DNA from: Sycon ciliatum
Lineage: Eukaryota > Porifera > Calcarea > Leucosolenida > Sycettidae
Assembly (NCBI RefSeq): GCF_964019385.1
Contig: NC_088654.1
Location: forward strand, 8,053,946-8,117,945
Direction: 5' to 3'
Length of the DNA stretch: 64,000 bases
The translations under genes and the position numbers were made by a program. Shown here piece by piece: positions 1 through 10,077 of the stretch; position 1 is the stretch's first letter, and each line of letters starts with the position of its first letter. A model generated the notes under the pieces. It was not told the DNA's origin, did no database searches, and saw nothing but the letters and a program-made list of their open reading frames with translations.

Positions 1-363
1 AAATCCAGACCAGAGTAGTGACAAGACAGAAGAAACAGCAAAGCCTCTTGGTTCATCAGCAGACACAAATGGTCCAAGACTATCAAATAATTCTATTATC
101 CATGGAGTACACCTACCTCTACCGGTAGAAGTGCTCTACGTCCTAGCTGATAAGGGTGGCTGTTGTGGTAGAGTTAAGTATGCCTGGTCTTCTACAGCAG
201 TGTGTTGCTGCCGCTGCAGGGTTTTACTTTGCATTGACTGCTATGCCAGAATCTTGCCATAATCCCCTTGTTCAATCCAGTCTGGAACGAATCAGACCTT
301 GTATTTTACGTGCTCACAAATTTCTGACGATGTCAGCTTCATGTTTGTGTTTAGATGTGGAGG

Positions 364-394
<31 letters not shown>

Positions 395-560
395 ATTCTG
401 ATGTATGTCTATTGTCTACATTGTATTTCGTTGGTTTTCCAACATCATTAAACTACATATGCATCTTAATGTCTGCATTCACTTCTGCATCATCCAAGAT
501 GACAAAAACACTTGTGCCCCATGAGACGAGGGCTTCGTAAACGGTATTAGTTTCTTGGTG
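1..560 (+). repeat. ZNF-unit tail remnant and 3' flank
   Basis: The first 100 bases resemble the end of a ZNF-family tail (compare 10590-10700 and 51905-51990). The rest is the 3' flank that recurs behind ZNF units in this window, containing the phrase TGCTACAGC / CTCCAGGGTTTTGC-like text and a repeated TCTACTG run at 365-395. No intact ORF is supported here. Confidence 0.6.
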
Positions 561-1234
561 GAATGGGAGCAAATCAGCATACAAAGAACAAATGCCATAT
601 AGGCACTATTATGGCTTCTGTTCTTCACGTGCTAAAAGATGACAGTATCTGTGATGTACTCCTATGGTTGTAGTCCACCGGTCTTTTGAAAACCCTTTCA
701 TATCTTCTGCCAGCCTTATCAATAACCAGGAAACTTGTACAATGCTCCGACAGGGGGATATGTATGTAGTTTCAAAACCTCTCCTGTGTCCGACGCATAT
801 CATAGTGGTCATGATAGCCCTTCAATGGCCATTAAAACGTACTTCGAAGTACGGAGAATCCCTCTGGACGGAATTCACCTATTAAATGAAAAAAAAATAA
901 GAAATTAACCCCATTTGTCCATATTTCCCGGTTTATGTCTTATATGACATTGAGACAAACATTTTACTACCACGAGGGTCAAAACGGGAGCTCTACAACT
1001 CTGGCACCACATGGATGTTTTCGACACCGCACTTTCCCATCTAGCCTCCACCTTGGTTTTGCGTACCTGTGTGTGTGTGTATTTGACTGTGATTCAATGT
1101 GTGTTTCAGACACCGGTAGCGAAAACTCACAACAAGATGGGAGGTGAGTAGATCAGCTCACCAGCATGTGGTCAAAGACCGAAAATCCATTTCACTGCAT
1201 CCATGTTTTTCCCGTGTCAGGGCAGGAGTTCCCA
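560..1234. other. Duplicated non-coding flank
   Basis: No gene recognised. The stretch is matched at 11155-11834 in copy B with scattered substitutions and a length change in a GT run near 1070. Short ORFs here are not supported by similarity to anything I recognise. Confidence 0.5.
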
Positions 1235-1307
1235 GCAGGCAGGCATAGTGGGATGGTCTCACACCATGATTGAGAAACCGACGGTACCAGGTTCAAGTCC
1301 TGCTTGG
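1235..1307 (+). repeat. tRNA-like promoter fragment, possible SINE
   Basis: Contains a good B-box-like motif, GGTTCAAGTCC at 1290-1300, about 45 bases after an A-box-like GCATAGTGGGATGG. The segment does not fold into a standard cloverleaf, because no 5-bp anticodon stem is visible, so I read it as a tRNA-derived SINE head rather than a tRNA gene. It is repeated in copy B. Confidence 0.35.
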
Positions 1308-1509
1308 AAGCGGAAGGATTTTTTCCAGTGCTGCGACCCACAGTTAATTATTACAAGTAACACTAATATTCTAACGCTGCCAGCATTTCCCCTTACCCTT
1401 TTCCTCTTTGGAATTATCACAGATGTCCATGACAATATATAGGGTACCCCGTAAGAAGGCCTTAGGCCTGTGGGACTGCCCTATTCAAAATTTAATATGA
1501 ATAATAATA

Positions 1510-1620
1510 ATCACTGTAATATGATACTATACACAGTCAGAAAGTGCAATAACTAGGCACAAAACTTGTGTGCCTAGTTATTGCATTTTCTGACTGTATA
1601 TAGTATCATATTACAGTGAT
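1510..1620. repeat. Near-perfect 111-bp hairpin
   Basis: Left arm starts ATCACTGTAATATGATACTA and the right arm ends with its reverse complement. The arms are about 53 bp, separated by a few bases around 1560-1567. It could be a foldback MITE or the paired ends of a collapsed transposon. It lies immediately downstream of the PLE 3' remnant on the opposite strand. Confidence 0.85.
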
Positions 1621-1689
1621 GGAGAGTTACTCTTAACTTGTATCCATATGTCCTTTTCTCTTCTACAATAATAATCAACACAATAAATA

Positions 1690-2207
1690 GAGTAAGCTGC
1701 GCACTCAGTACAAACACCATTAGCAAAACTTGTTTTCATGTAAATAAAGAAGCTTATTCCTAAACGTTTTCGTCGCCATCTCATCAGAGGATTACTGGCA
1801 AATCAACATTAGCTCTAAACTCAATATATATATATGCGGACAATGCAAGTAATAATTTAGACCCTATAAACTAGCGCGAAAAAAGGAGAGCTGAAAGAAA
1901 CATTACATCAATCAACGATATCAGGTGACAACAGATGCGATAAATTCACCACTAGAAAGTAACCATGCAACCAGAAACGAGAACTACTGATCTAAATTCA
2001 CAAACAATTTCAACGTAAACAAATTATTTTTCTGCTTACACAAAATCGGCATGGTGGTAAAAATGTAGATAGACTCCAATACACGCAAATACCTTTGACT
2101 AAGTGAACGAGACCAAACAGAAAAGCAATCATCAGTATAACTAGAACGACAATCACTATTCTGAACAAGATGGTTAGCAACAGAAGATTCACACACCCTA
2201 ACACCAC
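1690..2207 (-). mobile_element. Penelope-like element, 3' remnant
   Basis: On the minus strand, 2207 down to 1984 encodes the C-terminal end of a PLE protein. It has the family-typical run ending in SQRYLRVLESIYIF and a CKQK motif, as in the tail of PLE GIY-YIG domains. The stop is at 1984. The 3' untranslated part continues to about 1690 and carries a degenerate hammerhead-like motif at 1765-1800 (CTGATGAG, then GACGAAAACGTTT). The catalytic reverse transcriptase and most of the nuclease are missing, so this is a dead fragment. The assignment rests on the recognisable C-terminal pattern. Confidence 0.65.
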
Positions 2208-2523
2208 TACTAGAACCAGTACATACTTTGGAATAACGTGACAATGAAACCGACCTTACATTCCTTGCCGCTACTGCCAATCCAGACGAGACCGATGTAG
2301 ATGTCAGTACCAAAGGCACGTCCGTTAATGGCATTGCCTGCTGCAATGATGCTCCCTTTGACGTTCCAATGGCTGTTGATGTTGATGAAGAGGAGGAGGG
2401 AGATAAGGAAAATGCTGACGACGACGATGACGACAACGAAGTCTACTCTATTTATTGCGTTGATTACATTTTTATCTCCACGTAAGCTCTTTACTAATAA
2501 TAATAACAATAATAAGGACCAAT

Positions 2524-2740
2524 ATGCAGGTCGACGATGTGCCCACTGGTTTCGGCTGCAATGCGAAGGGTTCGCTCGGTTTTGTCGCTGGCAATATATT
2601 TCAGCACCAACACAACTGCCAGCAGTAACTGGTTCCAGAACCAGAGCCGAGTTTTGGCAGGAATATTGCGTTGAAAATGCCTCCTGGTTCATCACCAGCC
2701 CAAAGTGGCGAACCACATCTGCTATCCTAGGCAAGCGTCT
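2524..2740 (+). pseudogene. ZNF linker fragment
   Basis: Translated from 2524, the peptide contains FGCNAKGSLGFVAG. This matches the linker of the full ZNF proteins (YGANAVSSLGFVAG, encoded near 4330). No fingers accompany it. In this copy an in-frame TAA at about 2623 ends the frame; copy B reads through. It is a remnant of another ZNF paralogue, cut off on the left by the PLE fragment. Confidence 0.6.
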
Positions 2741-2759
2741 ACCTCAACATGCATAGCTA

Positions 2760-3600
2760 GGCTCTAGGGCGGTGTTATTTTTGGAGTTAAGTCTGGCTTA
2801 CAGGAACAGGTCAAGTACAACTTGGCGTTAGAACTACGCATAACACCAAACACCACAACATCCATCCACAGCGCCATTCATTGCCTTAACATCGACATTA
2901 ATACCGGTACTGCCAACGGAAGGGTGGTGCGTAAACCACTGGATAAGGGAGGCAGTTCACATATCCAGACGCCCTAAAGTAAAGTAAAGTAAATTATCGT
3001 GGCCGTTCTCGAAGGGAACTCACGACGGCCGCTAACACACGGTAAACCCTAGCGGCAGATGCAGCGCCTAAAGGTGGGGGTGTGTATAAGTCTCAAAACC
3101 ACTGGCAGAAGTGCCGAGAGCGACCCCATAAGTTGCATCAATGTTCAGACGCCATCCGAACGTGAAAAATGATCGTAGTTGGGTGCTACTGGACATGCAA
3201 TTGACAATGTGAAATTTTGATGACGAAGACTGTTCCTGTTGTCACTATTCTCTCCCGTTGTCCTGTGTGTTTGTTCACGCCATTGCTCTATACATGTAGT
3301 TCAGCTCATTGTGGTAGCTTAAGTGCAGTTTGGCGACGGAATCTGATCCCTTTTTGTGACATTCACACATTCCTTTCAGGCACTTTGATGTTTTTTGTAT
3401 TTACTTCGTTCCTTGTGTTTGAGTGTGTAAACTAACACAAAATAAGATTTTTCCCATAAGGTCCGTTTTCGCATATGACGTCTCGCTTAGTGTGGTCTTG
3501 TCCTGCTTTCCTGAACTCAGAGGAAAGAAATTCGGAAATTGTACAAGTTGCAATTTTGAAATTTTCCACCTAACCCAACAATAACCACGTACTCGTCAAG
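2760..3600. other. Non-coding spacer upstream of ZNF gene A
   Basis: No gene recognised. It contains a short AAAGTA repeat at 2975-2992 and a small inverted repeat around 3000-3035. Position 3213 marks where copy B carries its 2.8 kb extra block. From about 3600 the sequence becomes the upstream module shared by ZNF paralogues. Confidence 0.5.
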
Positions 3601-3933
3601 TAGCACGACATAACCTTAATGATTCCTGCCTCTACACCCCTACATACACCAAACACACATTTTCCCCATACCCTACTGTCCACAGCAGCTACATTCTCTG
3701 CGATAACAGTACACGGCTAGCCCTGTCACTGCCTCAACAGCGCCCTGCCTACAACGACAACACACTCTGTACACAGCCTCCTGTTCACACTATCCACACC
3801 TAACAGAACACTGCTAGCACTGAGGCCTACACAGTCTCCACATTGACGAGCAGCTTCCCACACAGCGCTTAATTCACACAGCCAAATCCACACCGCATAC
3901 ATAGCTCCAGAAACTTCACCGTACCTTTCCTGG

Positions 3934-3943
3934 CATAAATACC
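3934..3943 (+). promoter_or_regulatory. TATA-like box of ZNF gene A
   Basis: CATAAATACC lies 104 bp before the chosen ATG and is followed by TTTGGCCAAT. The same box recurs at 9672, 17356, 61292 and, less well preserved, at 50958 and 60892. In each case it is 96-104 bp before the equivalent ATG. Conserved position among diverged paralogues argues for a real core promoter. Transcription would start near 3965, leaving a leader of about 70 bases. Confidence 0.65.
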
Positions 3944-4037
3944 GATTTGGCCAATGCAATCCTCATGTTGCCTAATAAGCATGAAACCAAGGAGTAGTTT
4001 CGTTCTCGCCTTGGTTGCTCTTATTATTCTGTGTAGT

Positions 4038-5822
4038 ATGGCGTTTCCACGATCGAAGAAATTTAAATGTGGTCATGAAGGCTGTACTCTCAGCTTCTCT
4101 AGCGCTCGCGAGGTGGCCATGCACAGGCGTACGCACACGATCAATACGTTTGCCGCTCTCCATCACGAGTCAGCGAACAGTACTATGGCAGGTATTGAGA
4201 CGAGTCAACCGGCCAGTTATGATCTTCAACAAGATATGTTGTTGACTTACCCAGTCATTCAAGTGGACGGCCCAATAGACACAACAAGCAACAATGAAAT
4301 GCCATTCTCCGATATGGTGACTGGGTATGGTGCCAACGCGGTTAGTTCGCTCGGTTTCGTCGCCGGTAGTAATCTGCATGACGTTTTGCAGCAGTCTGGT
4401 CACGATTCCATCTCCTCATTAACCGGCCCTGCCAATTCCATTGAAAAAGAGGAATTTAACCGTTACACTGAAGATGTCCGAGTCGCACCAGCTGTGACAG
4501 GAGTAATGGACACGGTAGTAACAGATGAAATTTGGTCGAAGTGGCTAGATACCTTTGTTTCCACCCACACTGATGGCGCAGTTAAGGATACCACCGTCGA
4601 ACACCTGGCCATTTCAGGATCACAGTCCGAGACGCAACCATTATCTCATCCACAGATGCAAATCGCTCAATCACCATTGTTGCAAGATCATACGAAATCT
4701 ATTGTTAGCAGTAGCGGGCACTTAATGCAAACATCACATCAATGCCAGAATCTGGAAAGTTACACGCCTGGTGCACCAGTTGCCCTCCCAAAGTTTCCAT
4801 TCCTTCCATTATTGTCAACGTCAAAAGTCCCTCTGCCGGATGATCAGCTAGCATTGGGCTCATTGGTTACCAACAACCCGCCTTCCGTTAGTGCTGGTGC
4901 TGATGCCACCATTAGCCGGAACCATCACCACCAGCAGCACCAGCAACAGTATCAAACGACTGTTGGTGTACTAGGACACCACGATGCCGCATCTTCACTT
5001 GCAAACATTTCCATAGTGCAAGGTGCCGGCTCGGATGAGTTTCGTTCTACACCACTGGCCGGCAACGCGGGGCTTGCCCGGGACACGCCTAAGCATACAG
5101 TTGGCAAGCGATTTCAATGTGAGACCTGTAAGCGTTGGTTTTCACGTTCGCATCACCTAGATAGGCATCTCCTTACCCATACCGGTGAGAAGACTTTTCG
5201 ATGTCCTATCTGTGAGCGTATGTTTGCAAGGAAGGATATATTAGGTAGCCACATCCGTACACATAGTGACACGCATAAAGAAAATGCTCCTTTTCAATGT
5301 CTGGTCTGCGAGCGTAAGTTTACATTTAAACATAACTTAAAAGACCACATCCGTATCCACACTGGTGAGAAGCCTTTCCAGTGTTTACTGTGCAATCGAA
5401 GGTTTAACCGTTCTTCTAATTGGCATGCACACATGAAGAAGGTTCACCGACAGCAGGGAGAAAGATCAGCATCAGGCGTGCAGTACAGCGACTCATCGAG
5501 TCTTGTTGGTACGTCTTCGTTGACGAACATGGTGAGCTTTACATCACTTCCGGTGCCGAGTGCGGCTGGACAGGTATCTGCCACAGCTACAGCGCCGGCT
5601 GTTGGTGCAGCGTCTGCCACATCTTCTAATACCACTGGTACATCAACAACACCAGCCACATCCATGGGTACCACCGCCTTCGCGGGCCCACAACAAACCG
5701 TAACCATGGCAGGCTCATCCACGGTGGACGTACTGCAGGAGCAACACCAGCTTCATCTGCAACACCAGCAGGCAGGACACCAACAGCCAGAACACCACCA
5801 CCAAACCCACAGCCAACGATGA
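4038..5822 (+). CDS. C2H2 zinc-finger protein A (1+4 fingers)
   Basis: Predicted nuclear DNA-binding protein of 594 residues. Finger 1 (C11, C16, H29, H33) uses a C-x4-C knuckle. A linker with no recognised fold and a His/Gln tract follows. Four fingers start at C361, C389, C421 and C449, joined by TGEK-type linkers except between the second and third of the block. The tail is Ser/Thr/Ala-rich and ends His/Gln-rich. I start at ATG 4038 because it sits in TAGTATGG context (A at -3, G at +4) and because the same ATG is kept in the paralogues. An in-frame ATG at 3954 would add a short hydrophobic leader. The gene appears intronless, but a splice acceptor just before the ATG cannot be excluded. 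Target sites are unknown. Confidence 0.85.
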   Translation: MAFPRSKKFKCGHEGCTLSFSSAREVAMHRRTHTINTFAALHHESANSTMAGIETSQPASYDLQQDMLLTYPVIQVDGPIDTTSNNEMPFSDMVTGYGANAVSSLGFVAGSNLHDVLQQSGHDSISSLTGPANSIEKEEFNRYTEDVRVAPAVTGVMDTVVTDEIWSKWLDTFVSTHTDGAVKDTTVEHLAISGSQSETQPLSHPQMQIAQSPLLQDHTKSIVSSSGHLMQTSHQCQNLESYTPGAPVALPKFPFLPLLSTSKVPLPDDQLALGSLVTNNPPSVSAGADATISRNHHHQQHQQQYQTTVGVLGHHDAASSLANISIVQGAGSDEFRSTPLAGNAGLARDTPKHTVGKRFQCETCKRWFSRSHHLDRHLLTHTGEKTFRCPICERMFARKDILGSHIRTHSDTHKENAPFQCLVCERKFTFKHNLKDHIRIHTGEKPFQCLLCNRRFNRSSNWHAHMKKVHRQQGERSASGVQYSDSSSLVGTSSLTNMVSFTSLPVPSAAGQVSATATAPAVGAASATSSNTTGTSTTPATSMGTTAFAGPQQTVTMAGSSTVDVLQEQHQLHLQHQQAGHQQPEHHHQTHSQR

Positions 5823-6430
5823 CAAAGGACGGTGCTACTGTAGAGTTAAGCATGCCTGATCTGCTACAGCATTGTGCTGGGGCAGCTCCAGGGTTTTGCG
5901 TAGCATTGACTACTATGCCAACACCTTGCATATCCCTTGTATCAATCGAGTCTGTGACCAATCACACTTTGTCTCTTACGTGCTGATAACTTTCTAACGC
6001 TGACGTCACCTACATGTGCATGGTTTGATGTGTATGTGTCGACTGTCTAGTGTACACGGTCTGATGTATATCTACATTGTTTGTCATTGGCTTGCCACTA
6101 ACAAAAAAATACACATGCATATCTATGTCTGTTAACTTCGTTGCATAAATGATGACTTCACCTACATGTGCATGTTTTTTTTGAAATTGACAATAATGCT
6201 CCTTTCATCTTTCAGTTGTTTGGGTTATTTTGAGTTATCACTTGAAGTTCAATGCACATTTTGCAATATTGGTGTATGCTATTTTTTGGTGCTTAGTATA
6301 CCCGAGTTGATATTTTTAGAAGTTTTGACTATCGAGAACGAAATTTGCTATAATGTGCTTGAAAAACGAAAAGATATCGATATAAAAACCAATAAATCCA
6401 TCGTTAGCGTCATTGGTTAATCGTTAGGAG
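5823..6430 (+). repeat. ZNF-unit 3' flank
   Basis: Non-coding sequence directly behind ZNF gene A, repeated behind other units at 19245-19850, 52010-52300 plus 59868-60330 (one copy split by the nested insertions), and 63720-64000. Around 6110-6130 it reads CACATGCATATCTATGTCTG, the uninterrupted form of the site that holds the 7.5 kb nest at 52305-59868. An AATAAA lies at about 6391. Confidence 0.75.
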
Positions 6431-6481
6431 TTAATGAATGATCGTTTCAGCCCTAATTTGATGTATATGTGTCTACTGTCT

Positions 6482-7817
6482 ACGGTATTCACAGCCCCTG
6501 AACCCGCATGCTCCTGTGTTCACCCCTTCGTCTCTAAATCCTCCAACCCCAGCATTCTACTCTACAATTCATCCATCCAACCGACTAAATGTTGGCCACA
6601 TAAACATTTGCAGCCTACGACATAAAAACCATGTTATAACTAAGCTAAAAGATGAGCACTGCCTAGATCTGCTGGTGGTTACAGAAACGTGGCTTGACTC
6701 AAGCATCTCGCACACTGAGGTTTCTGTACCAGGCACAATTCTATTACGTCGAGACAGGCCGGTGCGTTGATGGATGCACTTTCCTATCCTCCTGCACTCC
6801 ATGTCGTGAAGGAGGCGGGATCTGCATCCTCGTAAAGGAACATGTTAAGGTTAAGCATATCTTGGACTACTCACACTCCAGTCTAGAGTTGATGTGGCTT
6901 AGAGCTGGCAAAGGGAAAGGTAGTAGCTTGCTTGGTTGCATATACCGACCCCCATCCGAGCCGGCAGAGTTTTGGAATCGGCTTGCTACATCCACCGAGC
7001 AGCTGGACGGTGAGAATATTGTGTTGTTAGGTGACATAAATGTGGACTTTCTGCGTAAGACGTCTAGTGCGTTCCACCATCTCAAAGACACGTTGCTACT
7101 TCCGTGCAGACTGGCCAATAAAGTAACTGAAGCAACAAGAATAACAGGCTCTACCCGTACATCCATTGACTGTATTCTCCCGAACATTGATCGAGTTCCG
7201 TCAGCCTCTGTCGTGGACTGTGTGTTTTCAGACCATCACCTCGTCATCAATTCCGTCCCAGTGCCCATCATGGATGCGCGGAGCAATAGTACTAACCATC
7301 AAACACGCAGAGACTACCGGAACTTCAACGCTCAGCGTTTCTGCGATATGCTGCTGTCCTCCGATCTTCATAATAATTATCTTTACATCCCGTACCCCAG
7401 ACCTGATGTTGAACGAGTGGACACGGAAAGTCAATGCTGTGCTTGATATCATCGTACCGTACGCAACCAGGAAACATAGGAAGTCCAGTCGGAAAATTTT
7501 ATTCGTTCATGACCTCGACCCTCCTTGCCTTGATTAGAAAGCGCAAATCGGTCTTCAACAAACTAAAAGCTACGAACTTTCGAGACGAGCGCCTATCTGT
7601 ACAATTCAAGCGGCTGCGCAACCAGTGCAACAACTTGTATCGACACCTACAGAATCTATACTTTTCAGACGAGTGCCAGCGGTATGAACGAGAGCCTTGG
7701 CAGTTCTGGAAAGCCTTGAATATGATCACAAAACGTTCCCCTCCGAAGCAAACGGTTACCATCCCACCTGAGCGATTGAACGCCTCACGGCTGTCCCATG
7801 CATGCGACGTGCCATAA
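6482..7817 (+). mobile_element. Non-LTR retrotransposon fragment (endonuclease)
   Basis: Broken coding for a LINE endonuclease of the apurinic type. The frames at 6516-6770 and 6694-7446 together show VTETWLD, LGDINVDFL and a SDHHLV-like histidine motif. Frame 7434-7817 is the linker before the reverse transcriptase. At least two frame changes occur. The element stops abruptly at about 7817, with no RT, so it is truncated on both sides. Family is probably within the CR1/L2/jockey group, judged by the HINICSLRHK-type opening. Confidence 0.8.
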
Positions 7818-8557
7818 TTCAATATGGCCGCCAAATTTTAATCTTTTTCATTTTTTACTCGACCTGGCCTAGTCTTATGTTTGCAATTTTGCTCGACTTC
7901 CATCTCAAACGGGCAAGGTCAACCGAAACCACGGGTGTTTGCCAGGTCACTCGATAGAGTTTAGAGCTTTGACTGGCCTTGCCTTCCACTGTGCCGCCGC
8001 TCGAGCGATCTTCTTGGGTTACCCACGCGCTACGCATGGTTTCTTTCTCGGCGTGGGTGCTATTAATTTTGGATCGTCGCTGGATTTCAAGGGCTCGCCA
8101 ACCTCGTCAGCGAATTGTCTCCGCCTCGCACGCAATTTTCTAGTATACCTCGATGTCCTAGCCTTTCGATTTCGTGTATTCCTAAGCTTGACGTGCATCA
8201 CTGTAGCTTTTCGTTGCCATTTTAGAGACGTTATTTTGTTAAGAAATGGAGGCTCATGTTAGCATCCTGTCGTCGTGTTGTCGTATCGGAGGGGAGTAAG
8301 TGGCGTCAAGGAGTGGACGGACGAAGTATCGTGTGGCAAATCATACTGAATCAATTTTGGCGGTGTTTCATCTCAATGTGGATGAAACGAAATACACCCT
8401 GAACATTTTTGCCACACTTGAAAATTGGCCATGGAATGCACTGCTACTGCTAGGGGCCCAAAATTCCCTTGAGCTCCAGAGGTGGATGTACACCGCTCAA
8501 AGACTGGGAGCCACACAGTGGGACAAAATGTTTGAAATGCAAGCCTTCCAAGCCTTC
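7818..8557. other. Spacer without recognised gene
   Basis: No domain recognised. The stretch carries short open frames on both strands (for example 8300-8566 plus, 8019-8201 minus) that lack a family signature. Confidence 0.4.
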
Positions 8558-8953
8558 CAACCATAAGTACAGCTGCAGTGGTGTCTTCAAATTCATTCTC
8601 CCGAGTCAAGCTCCGTGTGAAGACATCCAAGAAGAAGATTGCCTGATGAGTCCAGCGGGGACGAAACGTACGTCGCAATCGAGCTATGTCGTTGCTGTGT
8701 CATCTGCTATGTGCCATGCACTACTTGATGTACCAGCCTGCTATGCCGGATACCGCCAGCCATGCATCGACCAGGCGCCAGGCGCGAACTGATGGTGGTG
8801 GTGGTGAGAAGGAGAGCTCTGTGCCAGAACTTTGCAGCCTAGAGAGCGTGTGTGGGCAGGCGTGTGTTTACCGCCATATTGCCAGGTGTGTCTTTACCAC
8901 CATATTTATCAACCATAAGTACAGCTGCAGTGGTGTCTTCAAATTCATTCTCC
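8558..8953 (+). mobile_element. Hammerhead-bearing insert between 44-bp direct repeats
   Basis: An identical 44-base sequence beginning CAACCATAAGTACAGCTGCA occurs at 8558-8601 and 8910-8953, with 308 bases between. The inner part holds a complete type-I hammerhead at 8637-8680. Either the 44-mers are a long target duplication, or the unit is a 352-bp tandem retrozyme repeat truncated after 1.1 copies. No ORF is needed for such elements. A GGTGGTGGT run and a short internal duplication (CCATATT..CAGGTGTG) lie at 8790-8910. Confidence 0.6.
8637..8680 (+). ncRNA. Type-I hammerhead ribozyme
   Basis: Stem I pairs GATTGC (8637-8642) with GCAATC (8675-8680). The core is CTGATGAG (8643-8650). Stem II is TCC/GGA closed by G-C. 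GAAA follows at 8663-8666. Stem III is minimal (ACG/CGT around a 2-base loop). Predicted self-cleavage is after C8674. All invariant core positions are present. Confidence 0.85.
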
Positions 8954-9400
8954 ATGAAGGTTATTATTATTATTATTTAACTCAAACTCGTAGCATGAGC
9001 ACGCATTGCTAATGTGGGGAGAAACCCCAGAGATTAGTGCGATAACCAGCCATGGTACAAGTACAAAAGAAAACAAGAATCAAAACAGAACAATCGCCAT
9101 GCACTGCATGCAATCTGTCAATTTATTTCCTTTAACGTAAACAAGAGGAGACAACATGCTTTAGGACAGCTTTATGACAATGTAAGTGTTGTTTTCTCCT
9201 GCCTACTTCGGCTAAGAAGTATTAAATTACGGAATGCACAAGCTCCTAATATTTGGCACTGAAGAATAGACTAATCACGCCCGCGCTGAGGAAAAAGATA
9301 GCTCAAAATCCTTACCCTGCGATTCGATAGTATGACATGTACCAATATCTCCTCAAGCACCATGGTGTGCCTGCCTCTACATCCCCGACCTACACCATCA
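8954..9400. other. Spacer
   Basis: No gene recognised. A TTA run sits at 8958-8980. The upstream module shared by ZNF units (CCTCTACATCCC..CACCATCAACACACC) begins at about 9370. Confidence 0.4.
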
Positions 9401-9671
9401 ACACACCTTTCTGACAACACCAGGCACATACTCTGCGCTAACATTACATTTCTAGCCCTGTCAATGTCTCCACTGGTCCCTGTCTACGACAGCCACACAC
9501 TCTAAACACAGCCTCCTGGTCTCACTCACCACACCTAACAGAAAACTGCTAGCCCTGAAACTTATCCAGCCTCGAACATTCACACACAGCTTCACAGACA
9601 GCGCTTACTGAAAACTACTAAATCAACACCCAAATCGTAGTACCAGAAAAATTCCCCATTTACTTACCTGG

Positions 9672-9681
9672 CATAAATACC
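9672..9681 (+). promoter_or_regulatory. TATA-like box of short ZNF paralogue
   Basis: CATAAATACC, 103 bp before ATG 9775, followed by the recurring CCAGTACCATCC downstream block. Confidence 0.6.
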
Positions 9682-9774
9682 AGCTTGTCCAGTACCATCC
9701 CCATGTTGCATTGACATAAGAGGAGTGAGGAACTAGCCTTTCTTGCGTTGCTTGACCTTGTCATTCTTTGTAGT

Positions 9775-10077
9775 ATGGCACTTGTACCAAAGGAAAATTT
9801 CAAATGTGGGCATGACGGCTGTACACTCAGCTTCTCTTGCGTTCGAGACGTAACCCGGCACAGGCTCACGCATACAGGCGAGAAGCCTTTTCAATGCCCT
9901 CTCCGCAATGTTCGGTTTAGTCAGGAGTGTAACCTTGATAGGCACCTCCGTAACCATCCCAGTGAGAGGGGTTTTCCCTGTTCACTAAGTCCGAAACGGT
10001 TTGCCACGTCTGAGGGAAGACTTCGCCACATGAAAGTTCACCACCCGCAGGAATTAGAATCGGCATCAGGCGAGTAA
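9775..10077 (+). pseudogene. Short ZNF paralogue, two fingers decayed
   Basis: Opens with ATG in the family context TAGTATGG and encodes 100 residues. Finger 1 is intact (CGHDGC knuckle and HRLTH). Fingers 2 and 3 have each lost the second cysteine: the knuckle reads CPLRN in finger 2 and CSLSP in finger 3. The long linker of full-length members is absent, so finger 1 runs straight into the C-terminal type fingers. Family tail sequence follows out of frame at 10167-10400. It could be a short expressed protein with one working finger, but decay is more likely. Confidence 0.65.

Larger units (their letters stand above)
1..7090. repeat. Segmental duplication, copy A
   Basis: This stretch is repeated almost base for base from 10596. 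Position 1 corresponds to 10596, and similarity runs to about 7090 in copy A and 20509 in copy B, where the LINE fragments diverge. It holds a ZNF 3' flank, a PLE 3' remnant, a ZNF linker fragment, a full ZNF gene and the start of a LINE. The copies differ by roughly 1-2 percent plus a 2.8 kb block present only in copy B. The left edge lies outside the window, so the duplicated unit is at least this long. Confidence 0.93.

Noticed and set aside
1235..1307. Functional tRNA gene
   Set aside because: A and B boxes are plausible but no anticodon stem-loop or 7-bp acceptor stem can be formed.
3954..4037. Signal peptide on ZNF protein A from the upstream ATG
   Set aside because: A secreted zinc-finger transcription factor is implausible, and the ATG at 4038 is the one with strong context and conservation.
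8080..8112. Minus-strand CTGACGAGGTTGGCG..TTGAAATCC as a hammerhead
   Set aside because: Stem II does not close next to the core, and no stem III is formed.
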